DNA of 64,000 nt, from positions 87,454,945-87,518,944 of the forward strand of contig CM038216.1 in NCBI GenBank assembly GCA_021442155.1, given 5' to 3'. The translations under genes and the position numbers were made by a program. Below the pieces are notes generated by a model. It was not told the DNA's origin and ran no database searches. It saw only the letters and a program-made list of their open reading frames with translations. The number at the start of each line of letters is the position of its first letter. Within the stretch, counting starts at the first letter, position 1. Of this stretch, positions 22,764 through 34,010 are shown piece by piece. Source of the stretch: Cymbidium sinense. Its lineage: Eukaryota > Streptophyta > Magnoliopsida > Asparagales > Orchidaceae.

Positions 22764-25700
22764 TAGGGTTTAGGGTCTAGGGTTAGGATTTAGGGTTTAG
22801 GGTTTATGGTTTTTTAAGGTTTAGGGTTTAGGGTTTAGTGTTTAGGGTTTAAGGTTTAGGGTTTAGGGTTTAGGGTTTAATATTTAGGGTTTATGGTTTT
22901 TTTTTTAAATTAAGTAAACCTGTTGGTTTAGGTTTATTTAGTTTATTTATTATTTATTTTAGATTATTTTATTTTCTATTTTTATTTAAGTTTATTATAT
23001 TTATTTTTATTTAGTCTAATTTATTTATTTTATGTTTAATAATTTTAGTTTAGGTTTTTTATTTTAGTCTATTTTTAGGTTTAGGTTTAGGTTTATTTTT
23101 AGCATATTTTTATTTTTATTGTATTTTTTAGGTTTAGGTTTTATTTTTTTTTTTATTTGTAGGTTCACGTTTAGGTTTTTATTTTATTTATTTAGGTTTA
23201 AGTTATTGGTTTTTATTTTAGAATTATTTTTTGGTTTTATTTTTTAGTTTAGGTTTAGGTTTATTTTTAGTTCATTTTCTTTATTTAATTTAGGTTTAGG
23301 TTTAGATATAGTCTATTTTATGATTAGGTTTAGGTTTTATTTATTTTAGATTAATTTATTTTAGTTTAGGTTTAGTTTTTATTTTTGTTTTTTAGGTTTA
23401 GGTTTTTTAGTTTAGGTTTAGGTTTTATTTTTTTATTTTTATTTTTTATTTTAATGTTTATTTTTCAAGTTTATGTTCTTATTTAGTTTTTATTTTATCT
23501 TATTTAGGTTTATTTTATTTTTATTTTATGTGTAGTTTTTATTTTATTTATATTTTTTATTCTCAAATTTATTTTATTTTTAGATTAGTTTATGTTTTAT
23601 TAATTTTATGTTAGTTTATTTTAGATCTAGTTTATTTTATTTTATATTTAGGTTTCGGTTTAGGTTATTATTTGATTTTATTATTTTATTCTATTTAAGT
23701 TTAAGTTTATTATTTATTTTATTTGTTGGTTTTACTTAGTATTGGATTAGGTTTATATGGTTTTAGGGTTTAGGATTTAGGGTTTAGACTTTAGGGTTTG
23801 GGATTTAGGATTTAGGGTTTAGGGTTTTAGGGTTTAGTGTTTAGTGTCTAAGATTAGTTTAGGGTTTAGGTTTTTGGGTTTAAGGTTTTTTAGGAGTTAG
23901 GGTTTAGGGTTTAAGATTTTAGGTTTAGGTTAGTTTTATGGTTTAGGGTTTAGGGTTTAGGATTTAGGGTTTAGGATTTAGAGTATTTTTTTAAAAAATT
24001 AAGTAAACCATTTGGTTTAGGTTTATTTTGTTTGTTTTTTTATTTGAGTTTATTTTATATTTTAATTTTATTTATATTTTATTTTATTTTGTTTAGTTTA
24101 TTTATTTTAGCTTTATTTATTTTAGTTTAGGTTTTATTTAGGTTTATTTTTTACTTAAGTTTTATTTTTATTTTATGGCTTAGATTTATGTTTTTTTTAT
24201 TTTTAGGTTTGGGTTTAGCTTTTTCTTTTATTTTTTTAGGTTTAGGTTTTATGTTTTTATTTAAGGTTTATTTTTAAGTTTTATTTTTTAGTTTAGGTTT
24301 AGATTTATTTTTTGTTTATTATATTTTATTTGATTTATTTTAAGTTTAGGGTTAGGTTTTAATTATTTTATTTTAGTTTATTTTAGTTTAGGTTTTGGCT
24401 TTTTTATTTATTTTATTTTATTTTTATTTTAGGTTTAGGTTTTTTTTAGTTTTCAGTTTAGATTTTATTTATTAATTATTTTTAAGATTATTTTTTATGT
24501 TTAGGTTTTTATTTAGTTTTTATTTTAGGTTTATTTTATTCATATTTTATGGTTAGTTTTTATTTCATTTAGGTTTTTTAATCTTAGGTTTATTTTGTCT
24601 TTTAGTTTAGTTTAAGTTTTTTTATTTTATTTTACTTTATTTTTACTTTTTATTTTATTTTATTTTTAGGTTTAAGTTTAGGTTTTAGTTTAGGTTTATA
24701 TTTTATTTTATTTTATTTATTTTATTTAGGTTTAGGTTTATTTATTTATTTTATTATTAGGATTTTTTTAGTTTTGGTTTAGCTTTTTAGGATTTTAGGG
24801 TTTAGGGTTTTAGGTTTTGTGTTTAGGTTTAGGGTTTAGGGTTTTAGGGTTTTGGGTTTTAGGGTTTAGGTTTTAGGGTTAGGGTTTAGGGTTTATTGTT
24901 TAGGGTTTAATGATTAGGATTTTGGGTTTAGGGTTTAAGGTTTAGGATTTAGGGTTTATGGTTTTTTTTTTAAATTTAAGTAAACCGGTGGGTTTAGCTT
25001 TATTTAGTTTATTTAGTTTATTTTTTTATTAATTTTAGTTTATTTTATTCTTTATTTTTATTTAGTTTATTTATTTATTTTATGTTTATTCATTTTAGTT
25101 TAGTTTTTTAATTTTGTTTACTTTTTAGGATTAGGTTTAGGTTTAGGTTTATGTTTTAGTTGAGTTTTATTTTTCATTTATTTTTTATTTTTAGGTGTAG
25201 GTTTCGGTTTTAATTTTATTTTATTTCGTTTAAGTTTTCAGTTTTTATTTTAAGTTTATTTTTACATTTTATTTTTAGTTTAGGTTTAGGTTTATTTTAA
25301 GTTCATTATATTTTATTTAGTTTAGGTTTAGGTTTATTTTACTTTATTTATTTTATTTTTATTTTAGGATTAGGTTTTATTCTTAGTTTAGGGTTTAGGT
25401 TTTAATTTTTATTATTTTTAGGTTTTATTTTAAGGTTTATTTTTTAGGTTTAAGTTTTTATGTAGTTTTATTTTATTTTAGGTTTATTTTATTTTTATTT
25501 TACATTTAGTTTTTAATTTATTTAGATTTTTTATATTTCAGTTTATTTTATTTTTTTAGTTTAGTTTAGGTTTTTATTTATTTTATTTTAGTTTATTTTT
25601 ATTATTTTATTATATTTTATTTTTAGGTTTTGGTTTAGGTTTTAGATTAGATTTTTATTTTATTTTATTATTTTATTTCATTTAGGTTTAGGTTTTTCTA

Positions 25701-26686
25701 TTTATTTTATATTTATGTTTTATTTAGTTTAGGTTTAGGTTTTTAGGTTTTTAGGGTTTTTGGTTTAGGGTTTAGGTTTAAGGTTAGGTTTAGGTATTAC
25801 GTTTAGTGTTTAGTGTTAGGGTTTAGGGTTTAGGATTTAGTGTTTAAACTTTAGGCTTAGGGTTTTAGGTTTGGATTAGGGTTTATGGTTTAGGGTTTAT
25901 GATTAGCTTAGGGTTTAGGGTTAGCTTAAGATATAGGGTTTTGGGTTTATGCTTTAGGGTTTAGGGTTTATATAATTTAGGGTTTAAAGTTTTGGGTTAG
26001 TTTAAGGTTTAAGCTTTAAGGTTTTGGGGTTTAGGGTTTTGGGTTTAGGGTTAGAGTTAGGGTTTAGGGTTTAGGGTTTGTTTAGGTTCTATGGTTTATG
26101 GTTTATGGTTTAGGATTTAAGGTTTAGGGTTTAGGGTTAGTTATAGGGTTTAGGGTTTAGGGTTTAGGTTTTAGGGTTTTTTAAAAAAAATAAAAATTAA
26201 GGGTTTATTTAAGTTTTATGGTTTATGGTTTAAGGTTTAGGATTTATGGTTTAGGGTTTAGGGTTTAGGGTTTGGGTTTTTTTTAAAAAGAATAAAAGTT
26301 AAGTAAACTGATAGGTTTAAGTTTATTTAGTTTATTTTATTTTTTATTTTTATTTAGTTTTGTTTTTATTTTGTTAACTTTTTATTTAGTTTTTTATTCT
26401 ATTTTATTTTATTTATTTTATTTATGTTTATGTTTTATTTATTTATTTTATTATTAGGTTTAATTTAGTTTAGGTTTAGGGTTTTAGGTTTTTAGGGTTT
26501 AGGGTTTGGGGTTTTGGATTTAGGGTTTAGGGTTGTAGGATTTAGGGTTTAGGGTTTAGGGTTTTAGGGCTTAGGGTTTATGGTTTATGGTTTAGGTTTA
26601 GGGTTTTGGGTTTTGGGTTATTAGGATTTGGGTTTAGGGTTTATGTTTTCGATCTAGGGTTTAGGTTGTAGTCAAGGGTTTAGGGA
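22764..26686 (+). repeat. Degenerate telomere-like satellite (segment 6)
   Basis: The longest uninterrupted piece in the left half, with four markers at 22907, 23991, 24971 and 26296. The spacings are 1084, 980 and 1325 bp. Each marker sits at the right end of a TTTAGGG-rich stretch and is followed by a T-rich stretch. The TTTAGGG-rich stretches are 22764-22900, 23755-23990, 24790-24965 and 25740-26280. This segment shows the higher-order unit most plainly. No gene is seen. Confidence 0.9.
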
Positions 26687-27173
26687 TTTTTTTTTTTTAA
26701 AAAAAAAGGGAACAAATTCAGATTCAACATTTCTTCTTTTCAATTTCATCAACCTATTAACACACCAAGTTTTCTAAGACACAAGCAACGATTGAGATCA
26801 AAAATGAGCTCACATAGAGCAAATCAAAAACCCTAGATAATTAAAATCAACTTTATTGTAAAGGCGCAGTTCCATAAGTAGCAGATCAGATCGGTTGTTC
26901 TTCAATTTCTCCAGTTGCCATCAGAACCACGCTAGCCTCTCGAGTAGCGGGATCCACCAACATATCCCAGATCTCTCCCACCACCACCATGCACCGCATC
27001 CTCTCTCACCTTGATAACCACCACTACTCTGACCACCATGTCCACATCCACCAGCACCTCCATATCCTCCACCACCACTACGATAATCGTCGCCTCTTCC
27101 TTCGCCTCCACCGCCATATCTAGATTGAGCCTGGTTGACGGTGATGTTCCTGTCATCAAGGTTCTGCCCATTC
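26687..27173 (-). pseudogene. GRP retrofragment 4 (best preserved C-terminus)
   Basis: Sense on minus, with the poly(A) seen as T12 at 26687-26698, followed by A9 on the same strand, so the end can form a short hairpin. From the 5' cut it reads in one frame for about 60 codons: NGQNLDDRNITVNQAQSR, then YGGGGEGRGDDYRSGGGGYG. A frameshift follows near 26985. The C-terminus reads D-G-N-W-R-N-stop, the only copy that keeps the W codon as TGG. DGNWRN resembles the C-terminus of many plant GRPs, which supports the identification. AAAAACCCTAGATAA lies at about 26826 on +. Confidence 0.87.
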
Positions 27174-29455
27174 TTAGGGTTTATGTTTATTAGGTTTTAT
27201 GGTTTAGGTTTATTTGTTAATTTATTTAGTTAATTTAGATGTAGGTTTAGGGTTTGGGGTTTAGGGTTAGGGTTTAGGCTTTAGGCTTTAGGGTTTAATG
27301 TTTAGGGTTTCAAGGTTTAGGGTTTAAGTTTAGGGTTTAGGGTTTTAGGGTTTAGTTTAGGATTTTAGGGTTTAAGTTTTGATAGTTTAGGTTTAGGATT
27401 TAGGGTTTGATTTAGGTTTACTTAGGATTTAAGGTTAGTTTATGGTTTAGGTTTTAGCTTTAGGTTTAAGTTTTAGGTTTAGTTTAGGTTTAGAGTAGGT
27501 TAGGGTTTAAGTTTAGGTTTAGTTAGTTTAGGGTTTAGGTTTAGGTTTTTGTTATTGAGTAGGTTATGTTTAGTGTTTAAGGTTTTAGGTTCGTTTTAGG
27601 GATTAGGGTTTAGGGTTTTTTCAAAAAAATTAAGTAAACTGGTAGGTTTAGGTTTATTTAGTTTATTTAGTTTTTATTTATTTATTTTAGTTAATTTTTG
27701 TTTTATATTTTTATTTAGGTTTATTTTTTATTTTTATTTAGTTTAGTTTATTTATTTTAGGTTTTTTATTTTCATTTTGGTTTTTTATTTTAGTTTATTT
27801 TATAGGTTTAGGTTTAGGTTTATGTTTATTTCTTAGTTTAGTTTTATTTTCATTTTATTTTTATGTTTAGGTTTTATTTTTAATTTTTAGGTTTAGGTTT
27901 AGGTTTTTATTTTATTTTTTTTTGGTTTAGGTTTTAGTTTTTTTATTTTAGGTGTATTTTTAGGTTTTATTTTTTAGTTTAGGTTTATGTTTATTTTGAG
28001 TTTATTTTATTTTATTTAGTTTAGGGTTTAGGTTTTAGGTTTAGGTTTTATTTATTTTTGTTTAGTTTATTTTAGTTTAGGTTTACATTTATTTTATTTT
28101 GTTTATTTTATTTATTTTAGGTTTAGGTTTTTTTTTAGTTTAGGGTTTAGGTTTTATTTTTTATTTATTTTTAGGTTTATTTTTAGGTTTAGGTTTTAAT
28201 TTAGTTTTTATTTTATTTTATTTTAGGTTAATTTTTTTTTTATTTTACGTTTAGATTTTATTTTATTTAGGTTTTTTATTCTTAGGTTTATTTTATTTTT
28301 TAGTTTAGTTTAGGTTTTATTTATTGTATTTTATTTTTTTATTTTTATTTTATTTTATTTTTAGGTTTAGGTTTAGGTTTTAGTTTAGGTTTAGATTTAT
28401 GTTTAAGTTTTAGTTTTGGTTTTTATTTTATTTTATTTTACTATTTTATTTAGTTTTAGGTTTCTTTATTTATTTCATTTTCAGGTTTTATTTTATTTAG
28501 GTTTTGGTTTTTAGGGTTTATGATTTAGGGTTTACGGTTTGTGGTTTAGGGTTTAGGGTTTTAATGTTTAGAGTTTAGGTTTTCGGGTTGTTGGTTTAGG
28601 GTTCAGTGTTTAGAGTTAGGGTTTTTTTTTTTAAATTTTTTTAATGTTTTTATCTTTTTCAAATTAAGTAAACTGGTAGGTTTAGGTTTATTTGGTTTAT
28701 TTAGTTTATTTTGTTTATTTTAGTTTATTTTATTTTTTATTGTTATTTAGGTTTATTTTTATTTTTCTTTTTATTTAGTCAAGTTTATTTATTTTGGTTT
28801 AGGTTTTTTCTTTTAGTTTATTTTTTAGGTTCAGGTTTAGGTTTAGGTTTATTTTTTAGTTTAGTTTTATTTTAATTTTTTTATAGGTTTAGGTTTAATT
28901 TTTTTATTTTTAGGTTTAGGTTTAGGTTTTTATTTTATTATTTTAGGTTTAGGTTTTTATTTTAGGTTTATTTTTAGGTTTTATTTTTTAGTTTAGGTTT
29001 AGGTTTATTTTTAGTTATTTTATTTTATTTATGGTTTAGGTTTAGGTTTAGGTTTAGTTTATTTTAGGTTTAGGTTTACATTTTATTTATTTTAGTTTAG
29101 TTTATTTTAGTTTTGGTTTAGGTTTATTTTTTTCTTATTTTAGGTTTAGGTTTTTTTTTTTAGTTTAGGGTTTAGGTTTTATTTTATTTATTTATTTTTA
29201 GGTTTATTTTTTAGGTTTAAGTTTTTCTTTAGTTTTTATTTTATTTTTTGAGGTTTATTTTATTTTTATTTTAGGTTTAGTTTTTATTTTATTTAGGTTT
29301 TTATATTTTTTTAGTTTAGTTTAGGTTTTTATTTATTTTATTTTAGTTTAGTTTTTTATTTTTTTTAATTTGTTTCTTAAAGTTTAGGTATAGGTTTTGG
29401 TTTAGGTTTACATTTTAGTTCAGGTTTTTATTTTATTTTATTTTTTATTTAGTGA
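27174..29455 (+). repeat. Degenerate telomere-like satellite (segment 7)
   Basis: It starts with CTTAGGGTTTATG and TTTATTAGG, the flank shared with GRP copies 1, 2 and 7. A TTTAGGG-rich stretch follows, with markers at 27622 and 28661 (1039 bp apart), both reading AAATTAAGTAAACTGGTAGG with little change. T-rich stretches fill the rest up to LINE C. No gene is seen. Confidence 0.9.
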
Positions 29456-31020
29456 TTTAGAGAGGGAAACATCAAGGCCATCATTGACAGCATACCTCTT
29501 GTAGCACATCATCCCAAGTCCATCATCCTTGCAAGACTACAAACTCCTCAAGCAGTAGACATAATAGCCAACCACAAAGCTACCAAAACAAATAAGCCCA
29601 ATAAGGCAAAAAATCAACCAACCATTAGGGACATATCTGGGGAACACCACAAAGCCACCACCAAGAGGAATAACAACATCAAGGAGCAAACATCATGACC
29701 TTAACAACATAAACTAGAAAAACAAGAGCAAAAGAAAAAAAAACACAAGAGTTCATGTCTTCCACAAACAAGCGGGAAGGTAGCAAGGTTTCACTAGGCC
29801 AAAAAAGGGAAGCAATGTGACAAGAAGAGAACCAAAGCAAAGCGGGCAACCGACATGACACCAATAGAGCAGGAAAGAAAGGCCAAAATAGTCCAACCAA
29901 CCCAAACAAATAACCAACCGACCAACATAGCACCTGACCACCACGTAGAAAATCCAAATCAGTGAAATGACCAAAAACATCCATCATGCCAAAACCACCC
30001 AACCAAAAGGGTAGAAACAAATAGAACATCCACCAAACCTAACCAGTAAAATTCTTATCTAGGTGAGGTGAATATAAAACAAAATGGAGCAAAGACTAGT
30101 AAGACAAACTAAAAGCCATCCATCAGGAGCAACAATACAACAGGAACACCACCAAAAACAAAAGGAAGAAAAATATCAATGAGTGCAATAATCATAACCA
30201 CCAAGTTAGGCACCAATACACTAAACCAAGTCACTAGATCCTAAAACAAAACAATAAACTAAACAACCATCAACCATCCAACCCAAAATAACAACAAAAA
30301 CAAAACAAACTATAGCCAAGAGGAAGACCATTACAAGAAGAGGTGAAACCACAACCAAAGAAACAAACCCAAACCAGCAAAATTGACCACCAAAACCCAA
30401 TCCACAAAAGAATAAATAATAATAACCTCCACCTTGCCAAATCTAATCCAAAATTAGACCACAGCCCCTCAATCGCCACCAATAGAAGCGGATAAACCGA
30501 CCAACACAATACCCAACCCACTAGCCAACAAGGACCACCACCACCGCAGTAGAAAATCCAACTCGGTTAAGAAACACTAGCGGATATGGAAAACCCCATA
30601 CATAGTAGGCAAAGCCACCACCCAAATGAAGGTCACAAAAAACAACCAAGCAATAATAATCACCTAGCTAGGCAAACAACAGCCACCAGGTTGAAAAAAC
30701 CAAAAATGACCCAGGCAGAAAAAATAGGAACAACCATGTAGCAACCACCAGGCCAACACAAAGCAAGAGCTCATAAACAAAACCTATCATAACCCCAAGA
30801 GTTAAAATAAGCAAATGTCAACAACCTAAAGAGGGTTTAACAAAGGGGAACCAAAAGCAATGGCTCCTCAAAAACCAATAGAAAAAACCAAGCCAAGAAA
30901 ATTATAATATGAGATAAAGTAATCCAGTGTTATCCAAATTGACCAAACCCTTAAAAGTTTAGGCAAATTTTGATTATCAAATAAAGTGAAATCATTTAAG
31001 TTGGCACCTAAAAGAAATCA
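29456..31020 (-). other. LINE C 3' region
   Basis: A/C-rich on + with the same style as 13850-15010 of LINE B. It includes stretches that match that region, such as GTAAATAC/GCAAATGTC followed by AAAGAGGGTTTAA at about 30825. The Leu/Cys/Phe-rich minus frames at 29679-30029 and 30270-30521 are compositional and not conserved in LINE B. No separate gene is supported. Confidence 0.65.
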
Positions 31021-32511
31021 ACAGGCATTACCTTCATGAAGGATATGGGAAATTTTATGAACTTGAGCAAGAAGATTTTTAGTATGATTGAGAGATAAAA
31101 TAAATCAACATTTCCTGTTCTATTAGAGTTTAGCATGTCAAAAGCAAGTGCATCAACTTCAATCTAGATGTTGAGGAAACCTTTATTCAAACAAATTTCA
31201 ATAGCTTTATTGACATACATAAGCTCAGCATAAATAATGGAATGGGCTTTGGGAGGATAGGAAAAAGCATAAATGATAGTACCTTTAGAATACCTAAGAG
31301 TACCACGATAGCCATATTTATTGGAAGCAACAGAATCATCATTATTCACTTTAATCAAATTTTCTTTGGGTTTGATCCAATGGAAAATCCTAACTCTTTT
31401 ATAAGAGTCAACATCAGGCAGAATGATACCCAATTTTTTATCCACAAATTTATAGCCTATAAAATGAATGTTACTAATAAGATTAGCATTAAACAAAGCA
31501 TGAATTTTTTTCTTTGGTTCTAGCCAAGATCCTTTTATGGCTCATAGGAATACCATGATATTTAGCATCATTTCTATACATCCATATGAACTAGATAAGG
31601 GTAATAGCAACTAGAACTTTGATATGACCTTTCATAGTTTTTTGGTAACAGACTTCAAGAAGTTGATATATGGAAAGAGAGCCATGAAAGAAGTTGGTAT
31701 TAAATAAATCATCATACCATAACCATAATTTAAAAGCAATAGCACCATTGACAAAAACATGATTAACATTTTAAATATGGAAGCAACAATAGCACTTTGA
31801 AGGCAAATAAAACCCTTTATTCTAGAGCAAAGAGTTCACAGAATAAGTTATTCAAAATGCTCCAAGTTAAAACCAAATAAGAAATGGGAATGATATTGTT
31901 CCAAAGTTAAATGAAAACATTAAAGGAGTTTTGATTATCTCTAATAAAATTCCAAACCTCTTTATAAACAAAATCATCATTGTAAGAAAGCTTAAAGAGA
32001 ATTTGGCTAGGTTTGTTAGAGAAAATAAGGATATTTCTAAAGTTATCTAAATGAGAAATAGGGATATAATTCTCAAGTTTGTTTTCGTTCCAAGTGTTAT
32101 TATGCCAGAAAGAGTTAACTTTGATAGTGTAGTGGGTAGATAAAGGGAGTCAATAGATCCATTGCCAATCCAATTATCTTGCCAAATGAAAGAAAGAAGA
32201 ACTAGTAAAGATATTTAGGGTTACAACCCATTTAATGGAGTAAGACTTTTCCAAACCAGAGTCACCAACTTTATAAGCATAGAAGAGGGTGTTTACCTTG
32301 GCAATATTTTTTTATCATAAGATTAGCCCAAAGGCTATAATTCTTTCTAAAATTCCACGAGCTTATGAGAGAAGCTAATAGCTTCACAATGGTTTGCAAG
32401 CGAGACCATCTTAACCTATGGGACCACAAAATTTATGCCAGGAAGTCTAATGCATTCTTTTAATAGAATTATTGGATCCTTAAAAATATATATTAAGCAA
32501 ACGATCAATTC
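31021..32511 (-). pseudogene. LINE C ORF2 C-terminal part with RNase H
   Basis: The frame 31496-31164 encodes YKFVDKKLGIILPDVDSYKR, then FHWIKPKENLIKVNNDDSVA and AELMYVNKAIEIC. It matches LINE B RNase H closely, but the first catalytic motif reads NNDDS instead of NTDGS. The part at 31600-32511 aligns to 15690-16670 of LINE B (connection region) but has many indels. The end of the RNase H (GLVNLDNTG) is readable near 30950. Not functional. Confidence 0.82.
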
Positions 32512-34010
32512 TTAGGGTTTAGGGTTAGTTTATGGTTTAAGGTTGAGGGTTTAGGGTTTATGGTTTAGGGTTGGGAATAGGGGTTTAGGGTTTAGGGTTA
32601 GTTTAGGGTTTTAGGATTAGGGTTTAGTATTTTTTAGGGTTTAGGATTATTGGTTTAGGGTTGTAGGTTTAGGGTTTATGGCTTTAGGTTTAGGATTTTG
32701 GGTTTATGGTTTTGGGTTTAAGGTTTAGGGTTTTCTTTTGAAATTAAGTAAACTTGTAGGTTTAGGTTTATTTAGTTTATTTTTTTATTTATTTTAGTTT
32801 ATTTTAATTTTAATTTTTATTTAAGTTTATTTTATATTTTTTTTTAGTTTAGTTTATTTATTTTAGGTTTATTTATTTTAGTTTAGGTTTTTTATTTTAG
32901 TTTATTTTTTAAGTTTAGGTTTAGGTTTAGGTTTAGTTTTTAGTTTAGTTTTATTTTTATTTTATTTTTTTAGGTTTAGGTTTTATTTTTTATTTTTAGG
33001 TTTAGGTTTAGGTTTTAGGTTTTTATTTTATGTTTATTTTTTAGGTTTTTTTAGTTTAGGTTCAGGTTTATTTTAGTTTATTTTATTTTATTTAGTTTCG
33101 AGTTTAGCTTTAGTTTATTTTAGGTTTAGGTTTAGGTTTTATATATTTTATTTTGGTTTATTTTAGTTTAGGTTTAGGTTTATTTTATTTTATTTATTTT
33201 AGGTTTATGTTTTTTATTTTAGTTTAGGGTTTAGGTTTATTTTTTTGTTTATTTTTAGGTTTTATTTTTAGGTTTAGGTTTTAATTTAGTTTTTATTTTA
33301 TTTTAAGTTTAGTTTTATTTTATTTGGGTTTTTTAGGTTTATTTTATTTTTTAGTTTAGTTTATGTTTTTATTTATTTTATTTTAGTTTAGTTTTATTTT
33401 TTATTTTATTTTATTTTAGGTTTGGGTTTAAGTTTAGGTTTAAGTTTAAGTTTATGTTTTTTATCTTATTTTATTTTTTTCATTTTATTTAGGTTTAGGT
33501 TTTTTTATTTATTTTATTTTTAGGCTTTATTTAGTTTAGGTTTATGTTTTTAGGTTTTAGGGTTTAGGGTTTAGGGTTTAGGGTTTGGGGTTTAGGGTTT
33601 AGGGTTTAGGCTTGTAGGTTTTAGGGTGTAGGGTTTGAGTTTACGGTTTAGGGTTTAGGGTTTAGGGTTTAGGGTTTGCTTAGGGTTTAGGGTTTAGGGC
33701 TTAGGGTTTAGGGTTTAGGGTTTAGAGTTATTATTTAGGGTTTAGAGTTGTAGGTTTAGGGTTTAGGGATTAGGGTTTAAGGTTTAGGGTTAGTTTTAGG
33801 GCTTAGAGTTACTATTTTTTGTTTTATTTTTTTATTTTTTATTTTTTAAAATTATGTAAACTAATAGGTTTAGGTTTATTTAGTTTATTTATTTTATTTG
33901 ATATTTATTTTAGTATTTTTATTTTTTTATTTTCTTAAATTATGTAAAATGTTAGGTTTAGGTTTATTTAGTTTAATTTTTATTTATATTAGTTTATTTT
34001 ATTTTATAAG
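32512..34010 (+). repeat. Degenerate telomere-like satellite (segment 8)
   Basis: TTTAGGG-rich from 32512 to 32730, marker at 32741 (AAATTAAGTAAACTTGTAGG), T-rich to 33540, then a TTTAGGG-rich stretch (33551-33800) with some of the longest runs of exact TTTAGGG units in the window (about 33650-33720). Two markers lie close together at 33847 and 33936, the second following a short duplication. The segment ends where non-telomeric sequence starts near 34010. Confidence 0.9.

Larger units (their letters stand above)
29456..32511 (-). mobile_element. LINE C: LINE fragment truncated at both ends
   Basis: Same family as LINE B and same minus orientation. The right (5') end stops within ORF2 at 32511, matching about 16670 of LINE B, where TTCTTAGGGTTTAGGG repeats begin. 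The left end (29456) corresponds to about 13850 of LINE B, so the last roughly 500 bases of the 3' region and the poly(A) are missing. It holds the ORF2 C-terminal region, RNase H and most of the 3' region. Small deletions are frequent in 32150-32450. Confidence 0.85.

Noticed and set aside
29679..30521. Cys/Leu/Phe-rich minus frames
   Set aside because: Same explanation: LINE C 3' region with biased composition.
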